A DNA stretch of 64,000 nucleotides from Branchiostoma floridae. Lineage: Eukaryota; Chordata; Leptocardii; Amphioxiformes; Branchiostomatidae. This document shows positions 1 to 10,000 of the stretch, in pieces. The position numbers and the translations under genes were made by a program. The stretch spans positions 10,975,736-11,039,735 of the forward strand of contig NC_049994.1 in NCBI RefSeq assembly GCF_000003815.2, read 5' to 3'. Position 1 is the first letter of the stretch. Every line of letters starts with the position of its first letter. The notes under the pieces were generated by a model, which saw only the letters and a list, made by a program, of their open reading frames with translations, was not told where the DNA came from and searched no databases.

Positions 1-27
1 TTCATGAACTCACTGTCTCCCTCCTTC
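1..27 (-). CDS. AARSD1: AARSD1 exon 10, cut by window edge
   Basis: After acceptor CTAG the split Arg codon is completed and KEGDSEFM follows, a conserved family block. The exon continues beyond base 1. Confidence 0.85.
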
Positions 28-3000
28 CTAGATAAGGGATGGAAAACAAAAGTTGCATCAAACATTGCAGGAACTGAACTATCTGTATGCAATCCAAGGA
101 AACCATAGCATCCCAATGCCACTTTACTAAGGGCCGGGTAGAAATTCATCTGGTTAATGCTGGACTAAATTTCACAGCAATAACCTGTCACTTTATTCTT
201 CCCATTTCTATGGACATCGACTTTACCCTTTGGCAAAGCCTCTATGGCAGAATCAATTCAAGAAGTACTGTATTATGACAGTCACTGTATTAAGTGTGCC
301 ATAGCACAAGGTTACCAATCTCAGCATTTAGAAATGCACAACAGTGTATACAAGACCAACATCTGGACTTTGTTTTGCCTTACCTATGTAGACAGAAGAC
401 TGGGTCCCTGTTTGGCTGACTCTTGTATCTCTGTGCTTCCAGTACAGCAACATCCCTGAGTAGCCCTGTACATGTCTGACAAGGAAACAAACAAACAAAC
501 AAACAAACAAATAGATGATGATATTTTACTTTCACTCAAGCCTGCATTCTAATGGATGCTACAATACAACATATTATGATAAACCAGAATATTTCAGGTC
601 AATGGTATTGTAATCTCACAACTACTTCAAGATTTAAAATGTACGTCTTGAAATGTAACAGACCTTGTTTGATATCCTTAAGGATTTTTGTAGCTTGTCT
701 GCCATCTCCACATGTTCTTCTGGGGGACACCTAGTTTCAGAGGGAGTAAAGAACATATTGCACTTAGTAAGCAAGTATTGCATGAGCATTTTTCTATTAT
801 CATCAATCAAAAACACAAATTAAAAAAGGATACTTGGAAAAATAATGTGTTTGTTTTCTAATAAGATGGCATACCAAAGAAAATGAGATGGTTTTTGATA
901 TTTTGAAGATGGTAATTCTATAAAACACCAAAGTCATTGAACTTACTTGAGAATGCCAGTCAGGCCCTTCTCCCTGTCGTACGCCCTCCCTACAAAGTCC
1001 AACACCCTGTTCCCAGCCACAAACATCACATTGGTCTTTCCTTTCTTCCCTTTCTCCAATGATAATAGCTTGATTGCCTGGAGACAAAATGAATAAACAA
1101 ATATAAAATAAACACAAACATGTAGATATCATAAAATTATTCATTATGATAAAGGCTAAGCATAATCGGCAGCATTTTTAGCTCAAGACTGGAAGGTCTG
1201 GATGGTTTCGAATCCCAATCCTGCCATGTCACCAATCTTGAGACCTAATAGGAGAGGCTATGCCATCCCTTGGACAGGATGTTAAATGGAGGTCTGGTGT
1301 TTCAGGAGAGCCAAGCCTCAAGCACGTTAAGGACTAGGAGTCCTTACTGGTTGATGAAATAAATCAGTCTGGACATACCTGGTGTTTTACGCCATGAGGC
1401 GGTTTATCAGGTATGCAAAGAAGCAAGCAAAGAAATAATTCTTTCATAGTTTTGTCGGACTAGGAGTGTTTGGTAGCCAATGCACACTCCTAGGCCGGGT
1501 ACACTCCTTTGCCAGCTTTTTATACTATCTTATGCTACAATAGGACCTGCTTGGAGATTAAGAAACACAGGTGTTGAGTGTTGTCTCACCTGTAGATGAG
1601 CCAGGTTGGACACATGGGTTCCACAGCAGGTGTTGTGATCAATGCCCTCAATCTCAACAACTCGGACCGGACCTATGTGGTCATCAGGCAAGCCTCTGGA
1701 CCGCACCTAGCAAACAAACAAAATTTATGTCTGCTATGTCGCCAATTTCAAAACCACACTACTAGAAAACGAAAAAAAGGTTCAAAAGTTTAAATGTACT
1801 GGCTATGATAAAATCATTCACCTTTCCTTGCATATTGTAATGTATTCTCCACAATCCTCATGAATAAAGATGTTTGTGCAATGTGCACTAATGTCACATC
1901 TTTTGCTTCTTTTTTTTTTTGCGATAAACTTGAGTTTTCTTGGGGGGGCAGTTGTTAATGGAATACAGCATTCTGGACCAGTGACCCAGCTAGGTGGGTG
2001 TAGCCTTTACTAAACCTGTTCCAGCTCAGGAGACCCGGGTTCTAACAGCCGAGGTGTCATGGGGATCTGCCTCCTGATGCACTCGTTCACTTCCCTCTCC
2101 AGCTCTGATAACTGCTCCAAGGTTATGGTGGGAGTGTCCATCTCTATGGAGGAAACTTTACTGCCTAGGTCCCTGCAATCAAGTATGTCAAAAATGTATA
2201 TCAAGTATTTTCTTTTCATTGCAAATAATTGCAAAGACGTGCCTTTAGTGCATTTTCTTATGTATTTCAAGCAAAACTGTGACTGCAAAGTCTAAAGAAG
2301 TTGGAAAACTCTTACCATGATGTTGTCTTGTACCCAAATTTTGCCTCTGCAATGGCAGTAATCAAGTGCTGACCTGAAAATAAAATAAATCTGTTGCTAA
2401 TATCTTTTACATATATTCACTTTAACAGTATATATTCTGTATTAGACACCCAACTCCTTCAAGTTGTAGCCATGTATAATTTGGTAGTACAAACCACAAA
2501 TGTTGCTAAAACAACAATGACTTACCTGAGTGTTGTTGCATGTGATCGAATCTCCTTGTCCAGTCGACTTCCATCTTGACCTCTGACCCCACCTCCAGAG
2601 GGGTCTCTACAAAGTGGACAGCTTGGTTCTGTTTCCGTGTTACTCTGATGACATCTACGTCATTGATCTAGATGTAGAAGCAGAAAAGAAGAAGCTTTCA
2701 ATACAAAATTTCTTCATCGCAATCTGGAAATCTTGCAGCTTACTAGTAAACAACAAGTGCTTCAGACTTATCACAATTACCTATGAAAATAAAGCCATAA
2801 TATTAGAACTATATAAATACAAAATGATGTCAGATTGAAGACTGTTTTCCTTTCCTTTGCACTGACGGATTGATTGCTTGATTATGAACTTGATTATGAA
2901 ATGTGAAAATGTTTCAACTCTTCAAACGTCTAATGTTTAGGGTAACATGCAGTACTATTTCATGCTATGAGGGAAAAGGTTTTCCTATTCTTTTGATTAC

Positions 3001-3799
3001 GCAGTTGAAACAATGCAGCACAGTGAGTCTTGATACAAAAGAGACGTGTTCATAGTGTCATGTATTAGCGCTGGAGGGATCAACGTGAAAATAATGAAAA
3101 CAAAAACACTGTGAAAGTTCCAAGATCTACAGTACCTTTCCTCTGTCATCTGGCTGCCCACCCCCCTCAGGGAACAGAATGGTATCTTCCAAGATAACTT
3201 CATAGCCTGGTTGTTTCTTTTTCTTGGAAATAACCAGCTGGCCTGGGTTACATGACACAACTTTGCTGGAAAACTGCAAGTAAAAAAAGAAAAGGACAAC
3301 TGTTATTATAAAATGTATAACTGTTGTTGCTTAAGTTTAGAACCTCCTAGGGCTAGGGAATCAATCACTAGTAATACCAATACTGGCAATAGGGGTATGT
3401 GGACTGCATATCCCCCTCTGGATTTTCCTTGACAAATGCACTTAACAAGACTTATGGCATTCTGAGGACATGTCCTTCCTTTGAGATAATACTAATTCGA
3501 TGACGTAATGCAGATAAAGTAATATGTAATGAATATCGTACTTTGATCGCTAAATATCGATTTTGGAACTATTTGGCAAAACATTTGTGATGTTCACATG
3601 TGAAACGCCCCCTTCCAGGCCATAAAATATCAGTTCCCAGCGCAGTTACGGGTCAATCAGAAATTCATTTCTCACAGACATCAAAAGAAGATGTCTATAT
3701 CCAGTTATCAAACCCATATTTCGGACCAGTTTCCCCAGATTTGGTCAGAAAAAGCCTTACTTCCGTGAGGTAACTGTTCTGCTGACACTGCAGCGCCAT
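1..3799 (-). CDS. AARSD1: Alanyl-tRNA editing protein AARSD1 (AlaX-like), 3'-incomplete
   Basis: Ten spliced exons, all with GT-AG borders and matching phases, read as one protein of at least 322 residues that aligns along its length with vertebrate AARSD1. The family is a free-standing relative of the alanyl-tRNA synthetase editing domain and hydrolyses Ser-tRNA(Ala), acting in trans on mischarged tRNA in the cytosol. Visible landmarks are FPEGGGQPDDRG near residues 48-59, the zinc motif H101-x3-H105 in FDHMQQHSGQHL (split by intron 3), and the second zinc motif C205-x3-H209 in CCGTHVSNL. There is no aminoacylation domain. The start is the ATG at 3799, giving MALQCQQNSYLTE, like the family N-terminus. 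The C-terminus runs off the window after KEGDSEFM. No frameshift or lost catalytic residue is seen. Confidence 0.93.
384..475 (-). CDS. AARSD1: AARSD1 exon 9
   Basis: The phase-correct acceptor is GTCAG just after a (GTTT)n tract. It encodes TGLLRDVAVLEAQRYKSQPN, matching the family's NLLRDLAVHIAHTLRNSPD region. Donor GTAAGG, phase 2 end. Confidence 0.85.
485..511. repeat. (AAAC)n microsatellite
   Basis: About six units of AAAC on the plus strand. On the minus strand it is the GTTT-rich, pyrimidine-leaning tract directly before the AARSD1 exon 9 acceptor, so the repeat may serve as part of the splice signal. Confidence 0.85.
664..730 (-). CDS. AARSD1: AARSD1 exon 8
   Basis: 67 nt. Read in phase with exon 7 it gives ILKCPPEEHVEMADKLQKSL, similar to the family's LLKCGAEDHVEAVKKLQNS. 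Confidence 0.88.
947..1077 (-). CDS. AARSD1: AARSD1 exon 7
   Basis: Acceptor CTCCAG, donor GTAAGT. Encodes LLSLEKGKKGKTNVMFVAGN, matching the family's LGTEKGKKNRTNLIF stretch. Phase 2 end. Confidence 0.93.
1160..1425 (+). repeat. tRNA-derived SINE-like copy
   Basis: Lies in the intron between AARSD1 exons 6 and 7. It contains a B-box-like GGTTTCGAATCCC, then a body with ACAGGATGTTAAATGGAGG and AGCACGTTAAGGACTAGG. This resembles a widespread invertebrate SINE body (motif CACGTTAAAGAACCCACC), and a related copy lies near 39.1 kb. Ends are approximate. Confidence 0.5.
1590..1706 (-). CDS. AARSD1: AARSD1 exon 6
   Basis: 39 codons, phase 0 on both sides. Contains RGLPDDHIGPVRVVEIEG and CCGTHVSNLAHLQ with the C-x3-H zinc ligands. 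Confidence 0.95.
2016..2172 (-). CDS. AARSD1: AARSD1 exon 5
   Basis: Starts in the split Trp codon and encodes SSIEMDTPTITLEQLSELE and then REVNECIRRQIPM, matching the helical region between the two zinc motifs. Donor GTTTAG. Confidence 0.94.
2316..2373 (-). CDS. AARSD1: AARSD1 exon 4
   Basis: 58 nt, phase 1 to phase 2. Encodes GQHLITAIAEAKFGYKTTSW, continuing the HMQQHS motif of exon 3. Confidence 0.94.
2526..2667 (-). CDS. AARSD1: AARSD1 exon 3
   Basis: Acceptor CATCTAG, donor GTAAGT. Ends in VDWTRRFDHMQQHS, which carries both histidines of the first zinc motif. Phase 1 end. Confidence 0.95.
3136..3273 (-). CDS. AARSD1: AARSD1 exon 2
   Basis: 46 codons, acceptor TTGCAG, donor GTACTG. Contains VILEDTILFPEGGGQPDDRG, the glycine-rich signature of the AlaRS editing fold. 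Confidence 0.95.
3761..3799 (-). CDS. AARSD1: AARSD1 exon 1 (start codon)
   Basis: Encodes MALQCQQNSYLTE, then donor GTAAGG. Phase 0 end. The ATG context is AACATGG, and the residues resemble the conserved family N-terminus. Confidence 0.85.
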
Positions 3800-5075
3800 G
3801 TTGGGAGCCGGCTATCCCACAAGTCCCTGCGCGGGACACTATGCACCTGTTGTAAAAAATTCCAGAACATATCACGAAAGCACCGAATCGATATTTAATA
3901 CTGACTTAAACACGATTGAGAATAATTGCCTAGCAAAATATTTGTGTTAACCCATCTGAATGAGTGAAAAGGGGACCATATCTATGATCTTGAGTCGTCT
4001 TTCCATGGTAAATCCAAAAGCCATATTGGCCCTTAATTCAGTGCCCATATAATTTACTATTGCACAAATTTTTATATGATCTGCCATTTTGGTAGCATTT
4101 TGGGTGATTGACGAACTCTCCTGTAAGCACCATGGAATCATAAGAGGTGTTCGAGTTTGCGTGTGCGCGTCTATCTGGATAAAATCGTTATTTGTCATTT
4201 GCTCGCAAGGCGGCGCTTCTGTTTCAAGCAATAAGCTATTCACTCATCACTGAAAACAACGATGTCACGATGAACAGGGAATTCTTTACCATAGACGCAG
4301 TGAGTCGTGACTAGTATGGTCTGCCTGGTGAAACCATTAACAACTGCATTGTATTTTTTAACGTTCGTGACAAAGTCTGCAATGGAATTGCTAAAAAATA
4401 GCCTGTCAGACTAGTGTCAGTCCATCTGTTTATTCATCATTCTAATTTCTATCTATCGGGGTCCCTTTATACTTACTAGTCTAAGTGCCTTTACGTTTCA
4501 CAACTGATTTCCATTCCCTATGCAGTAAAACTTCAGTTGGAATTTGCACAGTCGTAAAAAGGATGTTAAAAACGAGGATACGTGGCACCGGTATTTATCT
4601 ATTTATTAAGGTTCTCCAATACAGTGGAATGTATAGGGGGAACAGGTGTTTCTTGCTAGAAGACACCTTTTTCGTTCCTTTCCAACTAAAAAAGAAAGTT
4701 TACCACTACCTGAAATGAAACTACGATATACATGACCTGAAAATTAGTTCCTGTTTCTATCCAATCGAAATTTCGTCATACATTGTAACGTTACTTCTTT
4801 TGGTTTCCATTGACGCAAACGTGTTAAAGCCGACCACACAAAGAGTTTTTTTTTTAAATTTGAATCCGGTTATGTTTAGTTGGCAAACAGTTGTGGTATG
4901 TAACGTTACAATTCAAACTTACAAAGCATTACGTCGCCGTGTAGACATGGTTATTTTTGGATCATTGCACTGAGACTACGGCGTGGGTCGAACTTTCTGA
5001 CTCAGTGCTGCTTTGCACTCGAAAATCACACAGAACGCAAAGTTATTTAGATCTCGCTATACTCTTTAGAACGTC

Positions 5076-5522
5076 CTAAAACCATAGTCTATAGCCTCTA
5101 CCAGGCTCCACAGGTCGCTGGAATAGTAGAAATTGGTTAAATATTAAAGACAGAAAACACGCCAGACTCGGAGTTAGATGGCCGATGAGTACAGTTTCCG
5201 CCAGGCCGGCCAGAGTCTTTGGCAAATTAACTCCTACTAGAACTAGGCTTTTATTCCTAACTTGGCCAAAGCCCCCTATTCGACCAGTCTGGTAGAGACT
5301 GCTAAACCAGGTGTCACCACAATTCCGGCGCTTGCCTTGCGGTTTCATGGCCCCTGCTGGCACATTGTCCAATTTCCTCAGCGGTTCCAAACGACAGTTT
5401 GTCAGACAAAGACAAAGAAAGAAGTCGTACGGAAGGAATGATGAAACACTAGCCCGAGGATAAAACAGGTGTGGACGCGCTAGTAGCATTACGTCACCTC
5501 TACACGAACCGTTTCCCGCCAT
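5076..5522 (-). CDS. Unrecognised 148-aa open reading frame, doubtful
   Basis: Starts at ATGGCGGGAAACGG in a reasonable Kozak context, inside the motif cluster described separately. The product begins MAGNGSCRGDVMLLARPHL and is rich in Leu, Phe and Cys, with no motif I recognise. It could be a real short gene, a first exon that splices early (a GTGACG follows MAGNGSCR), or chance in a locally less AT-rich promoter. The opposite strand also carries a short ATG frame of 38 codons. Coding status is unproven. Confidence 0.15.
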   Translation of the reverse strand: MAGNGSCRGDVMLLARPHLFYPRASVSSFLPYDFFLCLCLTNCRLEPLRKLDNVPAGAMKPQGKRRNCGDTWFSSLYQTGRIGGFGQVRNKSLVLVGVNLPKTLAGLAETVLIGHLTPSLACFLSLIFNQFLLFQRPVEPGRGYRLWF

Positions 5523-5578
5523 TTTTACCTGTCCAACCGGTGATGTAAACCGATGCTATCTTCCCGCCAATATTCCAT
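5486..5578. promoter_or_regulatory. Putative promoter with CRE-like and E2F-like sites
   Basis: TTACGTCA (CRE-like) at about 5489-5496, GTTTCCCGCC at 5511-5520 and CTTCCCGCCAAT at about 5560-5571 (E2F-like, the last overlapping a CCAAT box). The cluster stands out in an AT-rich setting. The transcript it would drive is unknown. Confidence 0.35.
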
Positions 5579-6756
5579 GCTCGTCTATCTCCATTGTTCG
5601 CAGGCTTTTGCACAGACAGTTGTATACAGAGAAAACTTAAGAAATAGCACAGAGATAAAACCATATGATAAAACCAGGCTTTTCTATAAGCTATCTATTC
5701 ATTTGCAAAAGCCCGCTCTCTTTTTCATTTTCTTTAATGCCTTCCAATAGATTCCTTTCTCATAACGTGTCAAATGATTTGTTGCCAATACGATATGTCC
5801 AAGCATACTTACAAAAGCACAACTTTCTCGATTTTCAAAATTCATAGACAGATTATGATATTTCAACGTACAAAATCTTCAGTTTACCGTCACTTTACTG
5901 TCTCGTATCGTAGTGCTAACAACAAAGAAAACGATACGCAATATTTTAGTGGAACAGCTGCCAGCTAGCTCTATATAACAAATATATGGAGGCCCGTGTT
6001 TAATATTTCATACAAAAGTAAGTTACGATCGCACATAATATGATAAAAAAGAAAGCAATATTGGCCAAGCTTATTTTCCTGAAAATTAATGACATTTCAG
6101 CATGTCCATTTGGTTCTTGTAAGTGTCTCCAGGGCAAATCAAACGTCATCGCACCAGAAAGTTGTCAGTCACACACGCCAATGATTCAACGATTTTGGCG
6201 GGAAATGATCAATACAGGTATGATGCCACAAAGGATGCTAGATTACTCATGAAGTAGGACACCTTGCGTAAAGATGACTGAGTGTCTGTTGTCTCGTCCC
6301 CAGTGTCATCATACATGTAATATTTGTTGCAATAAAGACATACGATTCATTAGGGCCAAGACCAAACTTCATGAATGTTCTCATTTTGTTTATCCTTTTA
6401 CGTTTATCCTTGCGATCTTACTGGCATTGCATCTAAGATGCAAGGAAATCATATGTTCGTTACATCATCATTCATTGCAACAAAAAGATCCAAAGCCATA
6501 TTAAAAGTGGTAGGGTTTAGAGCAAAAATGTCTGTCAATGTTGTCTGCTCATATTGTTCTTCCCTACCCCGACTTGCAAGGTCAACTGCAACACATTGTG
6601 TGTTGCGATTTGTGTACAAAGGCGTGAATTTTCTCTTTCAAGTTGTCTGGTTTGTAGCTGTTCTCAATTACCTTTCTATTATGTCCTCTAATTACACCTT
6701 GCGGAGCGGATTGTTCCTCACACGTGTCGAATTTCTGTCTTTTGGCGCGCTCATGA

Positions 6757-6800
6757 CCATATAAGGAGGCACCTGACCAAATAAGGCGAAACCGGAAGTG
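6757..6800. promoter_or_regulatory. Twin CArG boxes plus Ets site upstream of CADM
   Basis: CCATATAAGG (6757-6766) and CCAAATAAGG (6777-6786) both fit the SRF consensus CC(A/T)6GG and begin exactly 20 bp apart. ACCGGAAGTG (6791-6800) is a strong Ets site. CArG plus Ets is the known arrangement of serum response elements bound by SRF with ternary complex factors. The cluster lies about 210 bp upstream of the CADM ATG. Function is inferred. Confidence 0.6.
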
Positions 6801-7009
6801 ATCTCATCGCCGCCGCCGATTTGAACTGGCGGAGCCTCGTTGTGGCGCGGCTGGGACGCCGGATCTTCACCCTGCAACAGACCCGGAAGGATGCGCCTGT
6901 GAACCGTGCTTGTTCTTCACTCCTAACGGTAAATTCACCCGACCAGAGCGACATATCCCCACCAGGAATAACCCACACATCTTTCACGAAGCAGCTGTAT
7001 CAACCAGAG

Positions 7010-7070
7010 ATGGATCCGAAGAGAATCGCGGTGATTTTGGTGACGATTTGTGCGGCGGGTTTTTCTGCAG
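7010..7070 (+). CDS. CADM: CADM exon 1 (signal peptide)
   Basis: MDPKRIAVILVTICAAGFSA: a basic n-region, hydrophobic core and small residues at the probable cleavage site. Donor GTAAGG, phase 1. The frame stays open upstream only to a TTG, not an ATG, so this is the first Met. Confidence 0.85.
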
Positions 7071-10000
7071 GTAAGGCTTGAGCTTGGCGTGAACAAGAGA
7101 CGGGACGTGGCGCGGCGGTGGTCCGCCTTTGTTGTACCGAAATTATCTCTCCCAGAGGCTATGCACGCATAATTTGTCTTCATGTGTCGTGCCATGTGTG
7201 AGATTGAGTTCCTTTACGATTATTCTGAGCCAGTTTTGGGGACAAATAAGTCGGAGTGGTGCACATTTTAGCTCGGATTGCCCGCACCTGTGCCCAACGC
7301 CAGGTAGGCAACGTGCACTATACGGAGCGGCCGCCATTTTTTTGCTACACACTCGTTTGAGTCTGAATGTAAGCCACAAAACACGTCAATATTATAGCTC
7401 TTTGGTTTCTTTTACGGTTCCTTTTTCCTTCAGAAATGACAAGTTTTGCCATTTATGGGGTTCATTTTAATGTGTCACGTTGGGTAGGCAGCTGGGATTT
7501 GCGTGAAAACGCGAAAGGATTTGCTACGGTCTGGGTTTTGAGGTGGACTATCGCGATGGCGGTAAAATACAACACAGACCGACGCTTCACTTGTTTGGGG
7601 CGAAAAATTTAGCTTAAATATTTTCAAGTCCCACAGAAAGTTTTCCAGACATACCCTTTTAATTAATGGGTGACATACAGGATGTCAATGGTGATGTGAA
7701 TTATGCATTTTCTCGAATTTTCAGACAACAACGGAACAGGAAAATGGCTTCCTCTCGAGTTGCCCTCCCCTGTATTTTACGTTGATTTGTGAACAACAGG
7801 GGAGGGGTCATGACAAAGCGAAAACAAAACCCTGCTTTATCCCTGTCGCCCCTCAGGACTTTTCTCCATAATACCACACAAATTCTACTCATTTTCACAA
7901 ATTCTCGCACTTCAGGTGTTGAAAATGATACAGTACACTGACATTTTATTGTCCCTGTCAGCAGTTGAGAGACCCTGAAAATTCCAGATAAATAGTTGCT
8001 GTTACTGCCCGTTTGGGTCATAGAATTCAGAATTTTTATTTCCCCGAAAAGAGGAACAGTTCCCATGAAAATATCAAAGGAAATGACCTAATTTTTTCAC
8101 TAGAGTGTTATATTTTTTTGCCTTTGATTTATCAACAATCTCCATACCCTGTTTGTGTATCCAAGCCTAATGCTATTTTCATTTGCTTTTCTAATTAGGT
8201 TTTCTGTATCTGTAGTTAAGTTTACTGCCAGTTAATATGCCTATTACAGGTGTGCAAATTTGTACTTTACTTCCCCTGAAATCCTTGGGGAAATTTAAGA
8301 CAAACAGCTAGAATAAATTTACAGTGTTGCAGTCTAGCTAGCATAAAAAATTACCAGTGAATATCGAATAGTGCAGAGGTTGTGGTTGAGAAAAGAGCAC
8401 ATTGCTTTCAAATTATTTCGTAGAAAAAAGAATTTAAAATAAAACTTAAAGATATCCATATTGTTCTCAATAAACTACCACTTCCATTTAGAGAGAAATT
8501 TCAACAAAACAATTCTATTGATATGTTATCTACACCAGATACGAGTAGTGTGTGCTATCACCTCTTCTTTGTGATGTGCTTTTTGCTCTTCGTGGATTGA
8601 GAAAAATATACACTCTTGAGTTGAAGTTGAAAGTCTTTTAAAATTTAAAAAACGGAATTGCCACCTAAGCAAATGACTTTGATCCCCAGCTGAATACATG
8701 TACTGTACAGAGCCGTTTGTTGAGGTCATAGTTCCTTGGACTTTGACCAACGTAGATTACTCAATTTACTACTAGTCTGGGTTTATATTTAAACACAGCT
8801 GTGGTGAGACTCTTTCAATAGCCACGTTGACCATGATTGCACAGACTACTAGAATTATGTGTGCGTCAGGGAATAGTCTTGTAGTTTGGTACACCCCGTT
8901 GTAAATATCATTGGATTTGAAATTGCTCGCTGGTGCCCTTGGTGACCTGTGATAGACTAACATTTGCATTCCTCGGGGAGAAGTGTTGAAATGTGGGATG
9001 CAGAAATTATTTCACATTGATTGATGGATCATATGTGGCATAACCGAGTTATAAATATAGAGCCATCCTGAGCTCAAATCATACTCATAGATTCATATCT
9101 AGTGATTGATCGCACATTCTAGTTGGTTATGCCTAGAGGGAACTGAAGCTCAGTATTTTACTTTCACTTCGGTAGTTGCTCACATTTGAATCGTGGAAAT
9201 GACTCATGGGTATTAACGGTTATCATTATGAACAGCGAGTCACAAACTGGAATGTAAGGGGAACTATTTTCGTTGCGCAAGTCATTGGATGGGTTCTATA
9301 TAAATGTTTTTGGGAAACATGTTTGACAGTTGTTATGCAGCAGGTAGACATAAAATGGTTGGGTCAGAAGTAAGGTCATTGGGGTTCGTTTTGTCACAAC
9401 AACCTTGATGAAATGAAATTATTTTATTACAGCAGTTGATCTGATTGCAGCTAGTCTTTGATCCACTTGGCTAAAAGTGTTTGACATGTTTTCTTGACAT
9501 ACCAATCCGAACCAGCTTAACTTTGGTTTGTCTGTGTTGGAATTTCATGTTCATACTTTCCTGAAACAAAATTTGTACTACCGTATGTCTTGTTTGACAT
9601 GGATATGTGTTGTTGACTATAGTTCACATGGAAAGACATTCTTGTGAGTGCAGATTATAATACTTGGCAGTTTAGTTTTCGCGGTTGAAAGATAAACCTT
9701 TAGTAGAGTTTGGGAGGGAAAATCCTGAAGACCCCCTGGACAAACAGTGGGGAGGATCTTCTTACCATGTGTGTTCTGGGAGTGGGAGGCTGTTGTTTTG
9801 ATGGCACAACTGAGAGCCCTCACAGAGAGGGAGTGTTTTAGCTGGAAAATACATCACATTTTATATTGGGTAAGAAGCTGTGCAGTGGGAGACTAACGGG
9901 TTCATTTGAGGTGCTGGTTTAGACGAAGGCAAGGAAAAGTTTTCTGGCTTGTCGACAAGAGAAAGTGATATTGTTAGTTTTCTAAGGTTCCTTCAATGCC

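Larger units (their letters stand above)
3800..6750. other. Intergenic region between AARSD1 and CADM
   Basis: No exon of a recognised gene was found on either strand. Notable content is an E2F/CRE-like cluster near 5.5 kb and one 148-codon minus-strand reading frame. The remainder is AT-rich with many stops. Confidence 0.5.

Noticed and set aside
6821-7081. Longer N-terminal version of CADM
   Set aside because: The frame is open upstream but begins at TTG, not ATG. The ATG at 7010 gives a proper signal peptide.
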